Source of the DNA: Methylotenera sp.
GTDB lineage: Bacteria > Pseudomonadota > Gammaproteobacteria > Burkholderiales > Methylophilaceae
Direction: 5' to 3'
Assembly: GCA_013816325.1 (NCBI GenBank)
Contig: JACDEP010000132.1
Location: 1-6,112 of the forward strand
Length of the DNA: 6,112 bases
Made by a program: the position numbers and the translations under genes. Below, one piece after another: positions 1-5,897 of the stretch. The notes below the pieces were generated by a model that worked only from the letters and a program-made list of their open reading frames with translations, made no database searches and was not told where the DNA came from. Positions within the stretch are counted from its first letter, which is position 1, and every line of letters starts with the position of its first letter.

Positions 1-290
1 AACAAGCCTGCACCCGCCAAGGCTAGCAAACTTACTATGACGAAAACTAAAATGGCAATAGCCCAAAGTTTTGAGCGGTTGCCTGACTGTTTAGAGGGGA
101 ATTTACGCGCGATGAATGGCGTGATGATGTGTACCAACTCATACACTAGCAAGCCCGCTAAAAGTGATGATAGTAAATGCACATATAAAATAAAAAACAA
201 TGCCAAACCAGCCAATACCCAAGCCCATATATCATAAGTAGAAGCTGAGGGGAGTTTCGAATTGATAAGTTTTGGAACGTCTTTTATCAT
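1..290 (-). CDS. AI-2E/PerM-type transporter family protein, N-terminal part (runs off the left edge)
   Basis: Reading the minus strand from an ATG at 290-288 gives 96 uninterrupted codons up to the window edge, so the C-terminal part of the gene is missing. A TGA lies immediately upstream in frame, so this ATG is the earliest possible start; a weak TGAGA lies about five bases before it. The product begins with a short polar stretch (residues 1-20), then a hydrophobic helix at about 21-37 and a second hydrophobic stretch at about 38-60 containing LLAGLLVYELVH. A basic loop follows (ARKFPSKQSGNRSK, 61-74), then a third hydrophobic segment from about 75. This helix, basic loop, helix start resembles the AI-2E transporter family (YdiK/PerM/TqsA-like), inner-membrane proteins whose characterised members have been linked to autoinducer-2 export or Na+/H+ antiport. 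The substrate cannot be assigned here. It lies 37 bases after the yigZ stop on the same strand, so co-transcription is likely. Family call is from pattern recognition only. Confidence 0.75.
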   Translation of the reverse strand, partial: MIKDVPKLINSKLPSASTYDIWAWVLAGLALFFILYVHLLSSLLAGLLVYELVHIITPFIARKFPSKQSGNRSKLWAIAILVFVIVSLLALAGAGL

Positions 291-327
291 ATTTTCTCAG
301 TGAGTGACGCTACTTGGCGGTTAGTTT

Positions 328-900
328 TTAATATGGCTTGAAACGATTTATAAAATTGGACGTTTCTCTTACGGGTAACGATAGCACTAAATCAACTGCT
401 TCGTTAAATGCTTTGCGCACAATTTTACCATTGCATTTCATTAATTCGCGGGTCAGCATATCCATCTGCTTGTACTGGATCGTCAAACTCACTTCATGCA
501 CTTCTACGAAATTATCAGTTTTTGCCACATCCAACGCCATTTTAGCAGTACCTCCATAAGCCCGCGCCAAGCCGCCAGTACCAAGGTTGATACCACCATA
601 GTAGCGTATCACCGCTACGCACACATTCATAAGGTCGCGACCTTCAATTAGCTTAAGTATCGGCATGCCCGCAGTGCCTGAGGGTTCACCTGCATCTGAG
701 AAGCGCTGCATGATATTGCCGTTTGGGCCGGCCTTTAAACGAAAAGCATAAGCCAAATGATGGGCATTCTGATGCTGGCTGGCGAACTGACGCAATGCCA
801 ATCCCACTGCTCGTTCATCGTTACAAGCGGTCGCTAAGGCAATAAAACGCGACTTTGTAATAACTTGCTCGGCCGAACCTGATTCTGTAATGACTAACAT
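328..900 (-). CDS. yigZ: YigZ/IMPACT family protein (UPF0029)
   Basis: A 190-residue protein, close to the roughly 200 residues usual for bacterial YigZ. The N-terminal IMPACT domain spans about residues 10-125 and shows the family hallmarks: HHLAYAFR (47-54), SDAGEPSGTAGMPIL (68-82) and IRYYGGINLGTGGLARAYG (98-116). Residues from about 135 onward fit the small ferredoxin-like DUF1949 domain found at the C terminus of bacterial members. The eukaryotic relative IMPACT/Yih1 modulates the kinase GCN2. The bacterial role is not settled, although a ribosome or nucleic-acid-binding role has been proposed from structure, so no reaction is claimed. The ATG at 900-898 gives a standard family N terminus; a weak GAAG lies nine bases upstream. 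The gene follows fhs after 40 bases and precedes the AI-2E gene by 37, which suggests one transcript without implying a common pathway. Confidence 0.93.
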   Translation of the reverse strand: MLVITESGSAEQVITKSRFIALATACNDERAVGLALRQFASQHQNAHHLAYAFRLKAGPNGNIMQRFSDAGEPSGTAGMPILKLIEGRDLMNVCVAVIRYYGGINLGTGGLARAYGGTAKMALDVAKTDNFVEVHEVSLTIQYKQMDMLTRELMKCNGKIVRKAFNEAVDLVLSLPVRETSNFINRFKPY

Positions 901-940
901 GGATTTTTACTTCAATATTTCTGTACAGGGTTATTTTCGA

Positions 941-2626
941 TTAGGATAAGCCTGTCACCATACCGGCTTCATTTACATTGATGCGCTCACTAGCAGCATG
1001 CAGTGGCAAGCCCGGCATAGTCATCAGGTCACCACAAATCGCTACGATAAATTCAGCCCCTCGCGACAATCGCAGCTCTCGTACCTGCAAGATATGGCCT
1101 TGCGGCGCACCTCGCAAGCTGGGATCCGATGAAAATGAATATTGGGTTTTAGCGATGCAGACAGGGAAATGGTTATATTCCTGCAACAATGTATCTAATG
1201 TCAATTTGGCATTTGCTGATAGTTCAATGCCACTGGCGCCATAAATCTTCTGTGCCACTGTCTCCAGTTTTTGCCAAATCGGCATGCTGTCAGGATATAA
1301 AAATTTAAAAGTATCCGATGCAATAGACGTGATTTCTACAACCTTCTCAGCCAACTGCAAAGCGCCAGCGCCGCCATCTGCCCAGTGTTTACATATAACC
1401 GCAGCGATGCCCCTCGATGCAGCCTCAGATTGTAGCAGCGTGATTTCCGCATCGGTATCACGGCTAAAGTGATTAATTGCAACTATAACCTCCAAGCCGA
1501 AATGTTTTTTAAGATTATGCGCGTGCTTTTCTAAGTTGCTAATACCAGATTTCAATGCGGCTAAATTTTCTACATTCAAACTAGCCACATCTACTCCACC
1601 GTGGTATTTAAGCGCGCGCACCGTAGCTACTAACACTACTGCATCTGGCTTTAGGCCGGTTTTTCGGCACTTGATATCAATAAATTTCTCTGCACCTAGA
1701 TCCGCCCCGAAGCCAGCTTCGGTCACTACATAATCAGCTAATTTCAATGCGGCTTTGGTGGCGACAACCGAATTGCAGCCATGTGCGATATTGGCAAATG
1801 GCCCGCCATGGACAATGGCTGGTGTATGTTCCAAAGTCTGCACTAGATTCGGTTGGAACGCGCTTTTTAACAGCGCAGTCATCGCCCCTTCAGCTTGCAA
1901 AGTTTTTGCTAATACCGGCTCGTTGGTCTTGGTACGGCCTATCTCGATATTACCAAGACGTGCCCTTAAATCATCTAATGAAGTCGCCAGGCAAAAAATT
2001 GCCATCACTTCACTAGCCACCGTAATATCAAAACCAGTATGGCGCTCTATCAAACAGCCATCTTTACCATGTGTATCTAAGGTGATTTTACGTAGTGCAC
2101 GGTCATTCATGTCCATACAGCGACGCCAGGTAATGCTTGCGGGGTTTATATCTAGGGCATTCCCATGATAGATGTGATTATCAATAAGCGCAGCAAGTAG
2201 ATTATTAGCGGCGCTGATGGCATGGAAATCTCCCGTAAAATGTAGGTTAATATCTTCCATGGGCACTACTTGCGCATGTCCACCACCGGCAGCACCACCT
2301 TTTAAGCCAAACACAGGCCCTAAAGAAGGCTCGCGGATACAGACCATGGCTTTTTTTTCGCTTGGTGCCAGCACCTGATTGAGTGCGTCTGCCAGGCCAA
2401 TCGTTGTGGTGGTCTTACCTTCACCCGCTGGCGTCGGACTTATAGCTGTGACTAAAATGAGTTTGCCATTAGGTTTGCTTTGTAAATCTGCAATACAGGC
2501 AGGACTTAATTTAGCAATATGATGGCCATATGGAATCAGGTCATCAGGCGTTAAATCGAGTTGTTGGGCGATAGTTGAAATCGGTTCCAGTGTTGCAGAT
2601 TGGGCGATTTCAATGTCGGTTAGCAT
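941..2626 (-). CDS. fhs: formate--tetrahydrofolate ligase
   Basis: This cytosolic enzyme joins formate to tetrahydrofolate using ATP, giving 10-formyl-tetrahydrofolate for purine and formyl-Met-tRNA synthesis and, in methylotrophs, for moving C1 units between formate and the folate pool. The 561-residue length matches the family (about 555-560), so the gene looks intact. Visible motifs: P-loop PTPAGEGKTTTT at 64-75; EPSLGPVFGLKGGAAGGG at 99-116; VVPMEDINLHFTGDFHAI at 120-137; HGGPFANIAHGCNS at 273-286; VATVRALKYHGG at 333-344; and near the C terminus KTQYSFSSDP and GDLMTMPGLP. Residue 117 is His where I recall Tyr in many homologues; this is probably natural variation. A TAG two codons upstream in frame fixes the ATG at 2626-2624 as the first possible start. 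No clear ribosome binding site precedes it. No other folate genes (folD, purU, fchA) are visible nearby. The 102-base gap upstream may hold its promoter. Confidence 0.97.
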   Translation of the reverse strand: MLTDIEIAQSATLEPISTIAQQLDLTPDDLIPYGHHIAKLSPACIADLQSKPNGKLILVTAISPTPAGEGKTTTTIGLADALNQVLAPSEKKAMVCIREPSLGPVFGLKGGAAGGGHAQVVPMEDINLHFTGDFHAISAANNLLAALIDNHIYHGNALDINPASITWRRCMDMNDRALRKITLDTHGKDGCLIERHTGFDITVASEVMAIFCLATSLDDLRARLGNIEIGRTKTNEPVLAKTLQAEGAMTALLKSAFQPNLVQTLEHTPAIVHGGPFANIAHGCNSVVATKAALKLADYVVTEAGFGADLGAEKFIDIKCRKTGLKPDAVVLVATVRALKYHGGVDVASLNVENLAALKSGISNLEKHAHNLKKHFGLEVIVAINHFSRDTDAEITLLQSEAASRGIAAVICKHWADGGAGALQLAEKVVEITSIASDTFKFLYPDSMPIWQKLETVAQKIYGASGIELSANAKLTLDTLLQEYNHFPVCIAKTQYSFSSDPSLRGAPQGHILQVRELRLSRGAEFIVAICGDLMTMPGLPLHAASERINVNEAGMVTGLS

Positions 2627-2636
2627 AAACTAGCAT
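2610..2636 (-). other. Possible 8-codon upstream ORF overlapping the fhs start
   Basis: Ten bases before the fhs ATG lies another ATG (2636-2634) in a different frame; it reads MLVYANRH and then stops at TGA (2612-2610), inside fhs. The two start codons sit in a short direct repeat, ATGCTA-GTTT-ATGCTA. Neither ATG has a recognisable Shine-Dalgarno sequence. This could be chance in AT-rich DNA, or a small overlapping reading frame that influences initiation on fhs. Confidence 0.2.
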
Positions 2637-2728
2637 TTTTTCAATTTAAATCTTAATTTTGCACGCAACACTGTATAGCGACAAAGGGTATCGAGATAAA
2701 GATACTGCAACAAAATTTGAGTTTTCAC
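2627..2728 (-). promoter_or_regulatory. Intergenic gap upstream of fhs, possible promoter region
   Basis: This 102-base AT-rich spacer is the longest gap between the minus-strand genes and so the best candidate for a promoter serving fhs-yigZ-AI-2E. Reading leftward, TATACA (2672-2677) could be a -10 box, but the hexamer 17 bases upstream (TTTATC) matches the -35 consensus at only three positions. Two small dyads are present: GTATC-8 bases-GATAC (2688-2705) and TTGC-AC-GCAA (2659-2668). Neither is followed by a T-tract, so I see no intrinsic terminator for yjgR. Promoter assignment is inference. Confidence 0.3.
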
Positions 2729-4207
2729 TCATTTGCGACCGCCTAAAATAGAACCTAACACACCTCTTACAATCTGCCGGCCTAGCTGTGAGCCAATGGC
2801 ACGTGCAGCGCTTTTAGCTGCTGCTTCAAATACGCCATCAGAGCGACTAGTTGATTTCTTACCACTGCCCCCAAACATACCGCCCCAGTCGAAACCTTCG
2901 TTTTCTTTAGCTTCCGTTGCTGCGGTTTGCTCAGCACGATTCTTTAGAATTTCATAGGCTGATTCACGATCCACAGCTTTTTCATAAAAACCATATACGC
3001 TCGATGCCTTTATGGTTGCAGCTCGCTCTGCGTCGGTCGCAGGACCAACGCGGCTATCTGGCGGACAAACAAAAGTTCGCTCAACCGGAGTAGGAATGCC
3101 TTTTTCATCTAAGAATGAAACCAAGGCTTCACCTACGCCTAGTTCGGTGATTGCTGTGGCAACGTTTACTTTAGGATTGCTCCTGAACGTATCTGCTGCG
3201 GATTTAACGGCTTTCTGGTCCCGCGGAGTAAATGCACGCAAAGCATGCTGAACGCGGTTACCTAATTGGCCCAGGACCATGTCAGGTATGTCTAATGGGT
3301 TCTGGCTGACAAAATAAATGCCCACACCTTTCGAACGAATGAGGCGCACTACTTGTTCTATTTTTTCCAGTAAAGCCTGGGGAGCATCGTTAAATAATAA
3401 ATGCGCTTCATCAAAGAAAAATACCAGTTTGGGTTTATCCAAGTCTCCCGCTTCCGGCATTTTTTCAAACAACTCCGAAAGCAGCCACAACAGCAAAGTA
3501 GCATAGATGCGCGGTGAATTGAATAACGTGTCCGATGCCAGAATATTGATGATGCCGTGACCCTTGGAATCCGTCTGCATCAGATCATCCAAGTTCATCG
3601 CGGGCTCACCGAACAATTGGTCAGCACCTTCTGTCTCCAATTGTAGCAATGCCCGCTGAACCGCCCCCACGCTTGCTGCGGAAATATTGCCATATTGGCT
3701 CATGTATTTTGCAGCATTTTCAGATGCATGCTGCATCATGGCTCGGAGGTCTTTTAGATCCAGCAGTAGCCAGCCGTTGTCATCGGCAATCTTGAAAACG
3801 GAGTTCAGCACACCAGCCTGCACATCATTCAAATTTAGCATACGCGCCAACAATAAAGGTCCCATTTCCGCCATGGTAGTGCGTACCGGATGACCTTTTA
3901 CGCCAAAAACATCCCAGAAAGTGACAGGGGATTTAGCGTAACTGAATTCAGTTAAAGCCAGTTGCTGGACTCGGGCTTCAACTTTCGGGTTCCCGCCCCC
4001 GGCTTCCGACATCCCAGACAAATCACCTTTTACATCGGCCATAAACACTGGCACGCCAAGCTTGGAGAAACCTTCCGCCATCGTCTGCAACGTGACGGTT
4101 TTACCGGTACCGGTCGCCCCTGCAATCAGGCCATGGCGATTCGCCATGCGGGGTAAAATAAAACTGCTGAGCAAAGAGTTTTTAGCGATTAAGATGGGTT
4201 CTGACAT
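2729..4207 (-). CDS. yjgR: YjgR/DUF853 family HerA-like ATPase
   Basis: A 492-residue protein, matching the usual length of the DUF853 (YjgR) family. These are FtsK/HerA-superfamily P-loop ATPases annotated as helicase HerA-like proteins; their cellular substrate is not established. The Walker A motif is GATGTGKT (30-37), followed by FMADVKGDLSG (55-65), typical of this family. The Walker B motif is LVFFFDEAH (261-269) with the catalytic Glu. A conserved block, SQNPLDIPDMVLGQLGNR, lies at 301-318 and ALRAFTPRDQKAV at 322-334; these probably carry sensor and arginine-finger functions. The C-terminal tail, from about 440, is rich in Gly, Ser and basic residues (WGGMFGGSGKKS, then a segment ending GSILGGRK) and is probably a flexible extension. 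A TAA directly adjoins the ATG in frame (TAA-ATG), which fixes the start; GGAAA sits five bases upstream as a weak ribosome binding site. The gene follows DUF302 by 58 bases of tandem repeat and has no nuclease (NurA-like) partner, unlike archaeal herA. Confidence 0.93.
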   Translation of the reverse strand: MSEPILIAKNSLLSSFILPRMANRHGLIAGATGTGKTVTLQTMAEGFSKLGVPVFMADVKGDLSGMSEAGGGNPKVEARVQQLALTEFSYAKSPVTFWDVFGVKGHPVRTTMAEMGPLLLARMLNLNDVQAGVLNSVFKIADDNGWLLLDLKDLRAMMQHASENAAKYMSQYGNISAASVGAVQRALLQLETEGADQLFGEPAMNLDDLMQTDSKGHGIINILASDTLFNSPRIYATLLLWLLSELFEKMPEAGDLDKPKLVFFFDEAHLLFNDAPQALLEKIEQVVRLIRSKGVGIYFVSQNPLDIPDMVLGQLGNRVQHALRAFTPRDQKAVKSAADTFRSNPKVNVATAITELGVGEALVSFLDEKGIPTPVERTFVCPPDSRVGPATDAERAATIKASSVYGFYEKAVDRESAYEILKNRAEQTAATEAKENEGFDWGGMFGGSGKKSTSRSDGVFEAAAKSAARAIGSQLGRQIVRGVLGSILGGRK

Positions 4208-4218
4208 TTATGTTTCCG

Positions 4219-4263
4219 TATTTTTCTGGGCTGTATTTTTCTGGGCTATATGTTTCTGGGCTG
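4219..4263. repeat. 15-base tandem repeat, three units, between DUF302 and yjgR
   Basis: Three adjacent 15-base units lie at 4219-4233, 4234-4248 and 4249-4263, on the plus strand TATTTTTCTGGGCTG, TATTTTTCTGGGCTA and TATGTTTCTGGGCTG, with only one or two differences between units. A decayed ten-base partial unit (TATGTTTCCG, 4209-4218) precedes them. The repeat fills almost the whole 58-base gap between the DUF302 stop and the yjgR start. Because the period is a multiple of three, any frame reads as a pentapeptide repeat; on the minus strand, in the DUF302 frame beyond its stop, it reads YSPET, YSPEK, YSPEK. Confidence 0.9.
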
Positions 4264-4265
4264 TA

Positions 4266-4814
4266 TTACAAATCGCCTTTACGCGCTTTATCCATGATTT
4301 CCAGTAAAATGGTTTCCAACTCTTGCGCAGCTTTTTTTGCCCGTTCGGTAGGATGTTTGATGCTCTTTAGATCGTAAGTAGGACGATCTAATGCCAGGTA
4401 TAACTTAAGTTTATTATTGGCATCGAGCTTTTCATAAATGGCGATACTGCACGGCGCGAATACTACGAACTCAGGATGATCAAGCATGATTTCCGCGCCT
4501 AATCCCAAATTACAAAATGCTCTGACCTCTAATACGCCAGCTGGTGCCTGACCCCGTGCTTTCATGTGGTCACCGATTGGGAAATTGGCAGGGTTAACGA
4601 AGTTCTTGCCCTCACTCAAACTTTTTAAGCTATCGATAACATCCTGATGACTGATACCTTCTGCAACTGGTAATTCATAAATTGCGGTCGTTGGATCTAT
4701 CGCTGGCATGCCTTCACGCACTCTGCCAACTAGAGGTTGCTCACTTTGAGCATGAGTGTTTATAGCGCTACAAGCACCCAATAAAAATGTAAATACGATA
4801 AGGGATTTATACAT
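4266..4814 (-). CDS. exported DUF302 domain protein, probable lipoprotein
   Basis: A 182-residue protein. The N terminus is a signal peptide: MYK, a hydrophobic core to about residue 14, then LGAC at 12-15, an acceptable lipobox that would make Cys15 the lipidated residue. A type I cleavage after THA (20-22) is a less likely alternative. The mature part fits DUF302 (TTHA1732-like), seen in ISHQDVIDSLKSLSEGKNF (55-72), a long stretch around VLEVRAFCNLGLGAEIML (94-111), and FAPCSIAIYE (119-128). Cys101 and Cys122 fall in the two family-conserved blocks and could form a disulfide or bind a ligand; the function of DUF302 is not known. The last 30 residues form a charged helix. The ATG at 4814-4812 has AAGAG six bases upstream. 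The gene begins 25 bases after the cysB stop, so it is probably co-transcribed with cysB, which hints at a sulfur-related envelope role but does not show one. Confidence 0.85.
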   Translation of the reverse strand: MYKSLIVFTFLLGACSAINTHAQSEQPLVGRVREGMPAIDPTTAIYELPVAEGISHQDVIDSLKSLSEGKNFVNPANFPIGDHMKARGQAPAGVLEVRAFCNLGLGAEIMLDHPEFVVFAPCSIAIYEKLDANNKLKLYLALDRPTYDLKSIKHPTERAKKAAQELETILLEIMDKARKGDL

Positions 4815-4839
4815 GCTCGACTCTTATTAGTTAATTGTA

Positions 4840-5766
4840 TTATGCACCGATTTTCAGCGCTTCATTCACAGCCTTGCGATTAAAATGCGGTGCGATTAGT
4901 TCAATAAAGCCATACATATAACCGCGCAGGAAGGCATCCCTACGTATGCCTAAGTAAGTTGTGCTATCCGGGAATAAATGCCTGACATCAATAGCCACCA
5001 GATGTGCGTCACGTTCGGGGTCATATGCCATATTAGCCAGCAAGCCGACGCCTAAGCCCAAGGTCACATAAGTTTTGATAACGTCAGCATCAATTGCTGT
5101 AAATACGACATTGGGTGTTAATCCGGCCTCGCTGAATATTTTGGATACCAATGTGCCGCCAGTAAACGCAAAGTCATACGTGATAAGCGGATGTGCAGCA
5201 AGCTTCTTGAGGGTGATTGGGCCTTCATCTAGTAACGGATGCCCATGCGGCACTACTACACAACGGTTCCATTGATAGCAAGGCAGGCATAACAAGCTTT
5301 CAAAGCTATTGATAGACTCGGTAGCAATGCCAATATCAGCATCACCGTTTGCAACCTGCTCCGCAACCTGTATTGGATTTCCTTGGTGGATATTCAGCTT
5401 TACTTGCGGATATTGCAATATAAAGTTTTTGACCGCAGCTGGGAGCTTGTAGCGTGCTTGGGTGTGCGTAGTGGCTATGGTGAATGTGCCGGTTTCCACA
5501 TTACTGAACTCGTCACCTACGCGCTTGATATTATCAACGTCACGTATTACTTTTGCAGCTAATGCCAATATCTGCTGGCCAGGCTCGGTAATGCCAGTCA
5601 AACGCTTACCATTGCGTTGAAATATTTGCAGGCCTAACTCCTCTTCAAACAATTGAATCTGTTTACTTACGCCAGGTTGAGAAGTATACAAAGCATCCGC
5701 AGCGCTAGTAATATTGAGTCCTTGTCGCGCAACCTCATGCAAATAGCGTAATTGGTGAAGCTTCAT
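4840..5766 (-). CDS. cysB: CysB-type LysR-family transcriptional regulator
   Basis: A 308-residue LysR-type regulator, slightly shorter than enterobacterial CysB (324). The winged helix-turn-helix occupies about residues 1-60 (SAADALYTSQPGVSKQIQLF, 21-40, is the recognition region), followed by a linker helix and a two-lobed effector domain from about 92. The effector pocket carries every residue I recall from the Klebsiella CysB-sulfate structure, at identical numbering: Thr100, Thr102 and Gln103 in TTHTQARYKLP, Thr149, Trp166 and Thr202. This separates CysB/Cbl-like proteins from other LysR members. CysB activates sulfate uptake and reduction genes under sulfur limitation, with N-acetylserine or O-acetylserine as inducer in enterics; the inducer here is unknown. 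The ATG at 5766-5764 is preceded by GGAGAG, well spaced for ribosome binding. It is divergent from a TauE/SafE permease, and a dyad in the shared intergenic region is a candidate site for its own binding. Cbl-like paralogue identity cannot be excluded. Confidence 0.92.
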   Translation of the reverse strand: MKLHQLRYLHEVARQGLNITSAADALYTSQPGVSKQIQLFEEELGLQIFQRNGKRLTGITEPGQQILALAAKVIRDVDNIKRVGDEFSNVETGTFTIATTHTQARYKLPAAVKNFILQYPQVKLNIHQGNPIQVAEQVANGDADIGIATESINSFESLLCLPCYQWNRCVVVPHGHPLLDEGPITLKKLAAHPLITYDFAFTGGTLVSKIFSEAGLTPNVVFTAIDADVIKTYVTLGLGVGLLANMAYDPERDAHLVAIDVRHLFPDSTTYLGIRRDAFLRGYMYGFIELIAPHFNRKAVNEALKIGA

Positions 5767-5770
5767 CCCA

Positions 5771-5776
5771 CTCTCC
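5771..5776 (-). promoter_or_regulatory. Ribosome binding site of cysB
   Basis: The minus strand reads GGAGAG here, four bases before the ATG (six from the GGAG core). It is the only strong Shine-Dalgarno sequence in the window and supports the chosen cysB start. Confidence 0.75.
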
Positions 5777-5797
5777 AGCTCAATTGCTGAGCGAATC

Positions 5798-5826
5798 TAT
5801 ATAATTAAAAATGCTAACCATAGAAT
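5798..5826 (-). promoter_or_regulatory. Possible cysB promoter
   Basis: On the minus strand TATATA (5803-5798) is a possible -10 box. The -35 position, 16-17 bases upstream, reads ATTCTA or TTCTAT and matches the sigma-70 consensus poorly. It lies inside one arm of the dyad at 5821-5837, so a bound regulator there would block this promoter. Weak support from sequence alone. Confidence 0.35.
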
Positions 5827-5837
5827 AACATATTCTA
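5821..5837. promoter_or_regulatory. Perfect 7-3-7 dyad, candidate LysR-type operator
   Basis: TAGAATA-ACA-TATTCTA is a perfect inverted repeat with seven-base arms and a three-base centre at 5828-5830. It is about 57 bases upstream of the start site predicted for the divergent permease and overlaps the -35 position predicted for cysB. LysR-type proteins commonly bind a dyad near -65 of the gene they activate and repress their own divergent gene from the same site. The dyad does not have the symmetric T-N11-A form; its symmetric pair at that spacing is G-N11-C. Binding by this CysB is therefore inference. Confidence 0.5.
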
Positions 5838-5850
5838 AAGTACGTGCAGG

Positions 5851-5879
5851 CTTACTGATATAGTGTGCGCTCTTATAAT
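5851..5879 (+). promoter_or_regulatory. Predicted sigma-70 promoter of the TauE/SafE gene
   Basis: A perfect TATAAT -10 box lies at 5874-5879. Seventeen bases upstream, CTTACT (5851-5856) matches the -35 consensus at three of six positions, as expected for an activator-dependent promoter. Transcription would start near 5886, leaving a leader of only about 12 bases before the ATG at 5898. Confidence 0.55.
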
Positions 5880-5897
5880 ACTTAACGAATACTCCAT

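Noticed and set aside
37..237. Plus-strand open frame of 66 codons at the left edge
   Set aside because: The minus strand here encodes a convincing multi-helix membrane protein start that fits the neighbouring gene order; the plus frame has no features.
921..928. CTGTACAG palindrome between fhs and yigZ
   Set aside because: An eight-base palindrome in a 40-base gap is expected by chance fairly often; it has no T-tract and no second copy nearby, so neither terminator nor operator can be supported.
1755..2168. Plus-strand open frame of 137 codons inside fhs
   Set aside because: It lies wholly antisense to the strongly conserved fhs coding sequence, has no recognisable family and no ribosome binding site.
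2688..2705. GTATC/GATAC hairpin as a terminator after yjgR
   Set aside because: The stem is five base pairs, mostly A-T, with an eight-base loop and no run of T after it on the minus strand.
4062..4307. Plus-strand open frame of 81 codons with FFWAV/FFWAI/CFWAV repeats, resembling a hydrophobic repeat peptide
   Set aside because: The repeat is simply the 15-base tandem repeat read on the other strand, and most of the frame lies antisense to the Walker A region of yjgR and the end of DUF302. It has no ribosome binding site and no independent support.
5854..5864. ACTGATATAGT as a second regulator half-site near the permease -35
   Set aside because: Only the outer three bases are symmetric, which is no better than chance.
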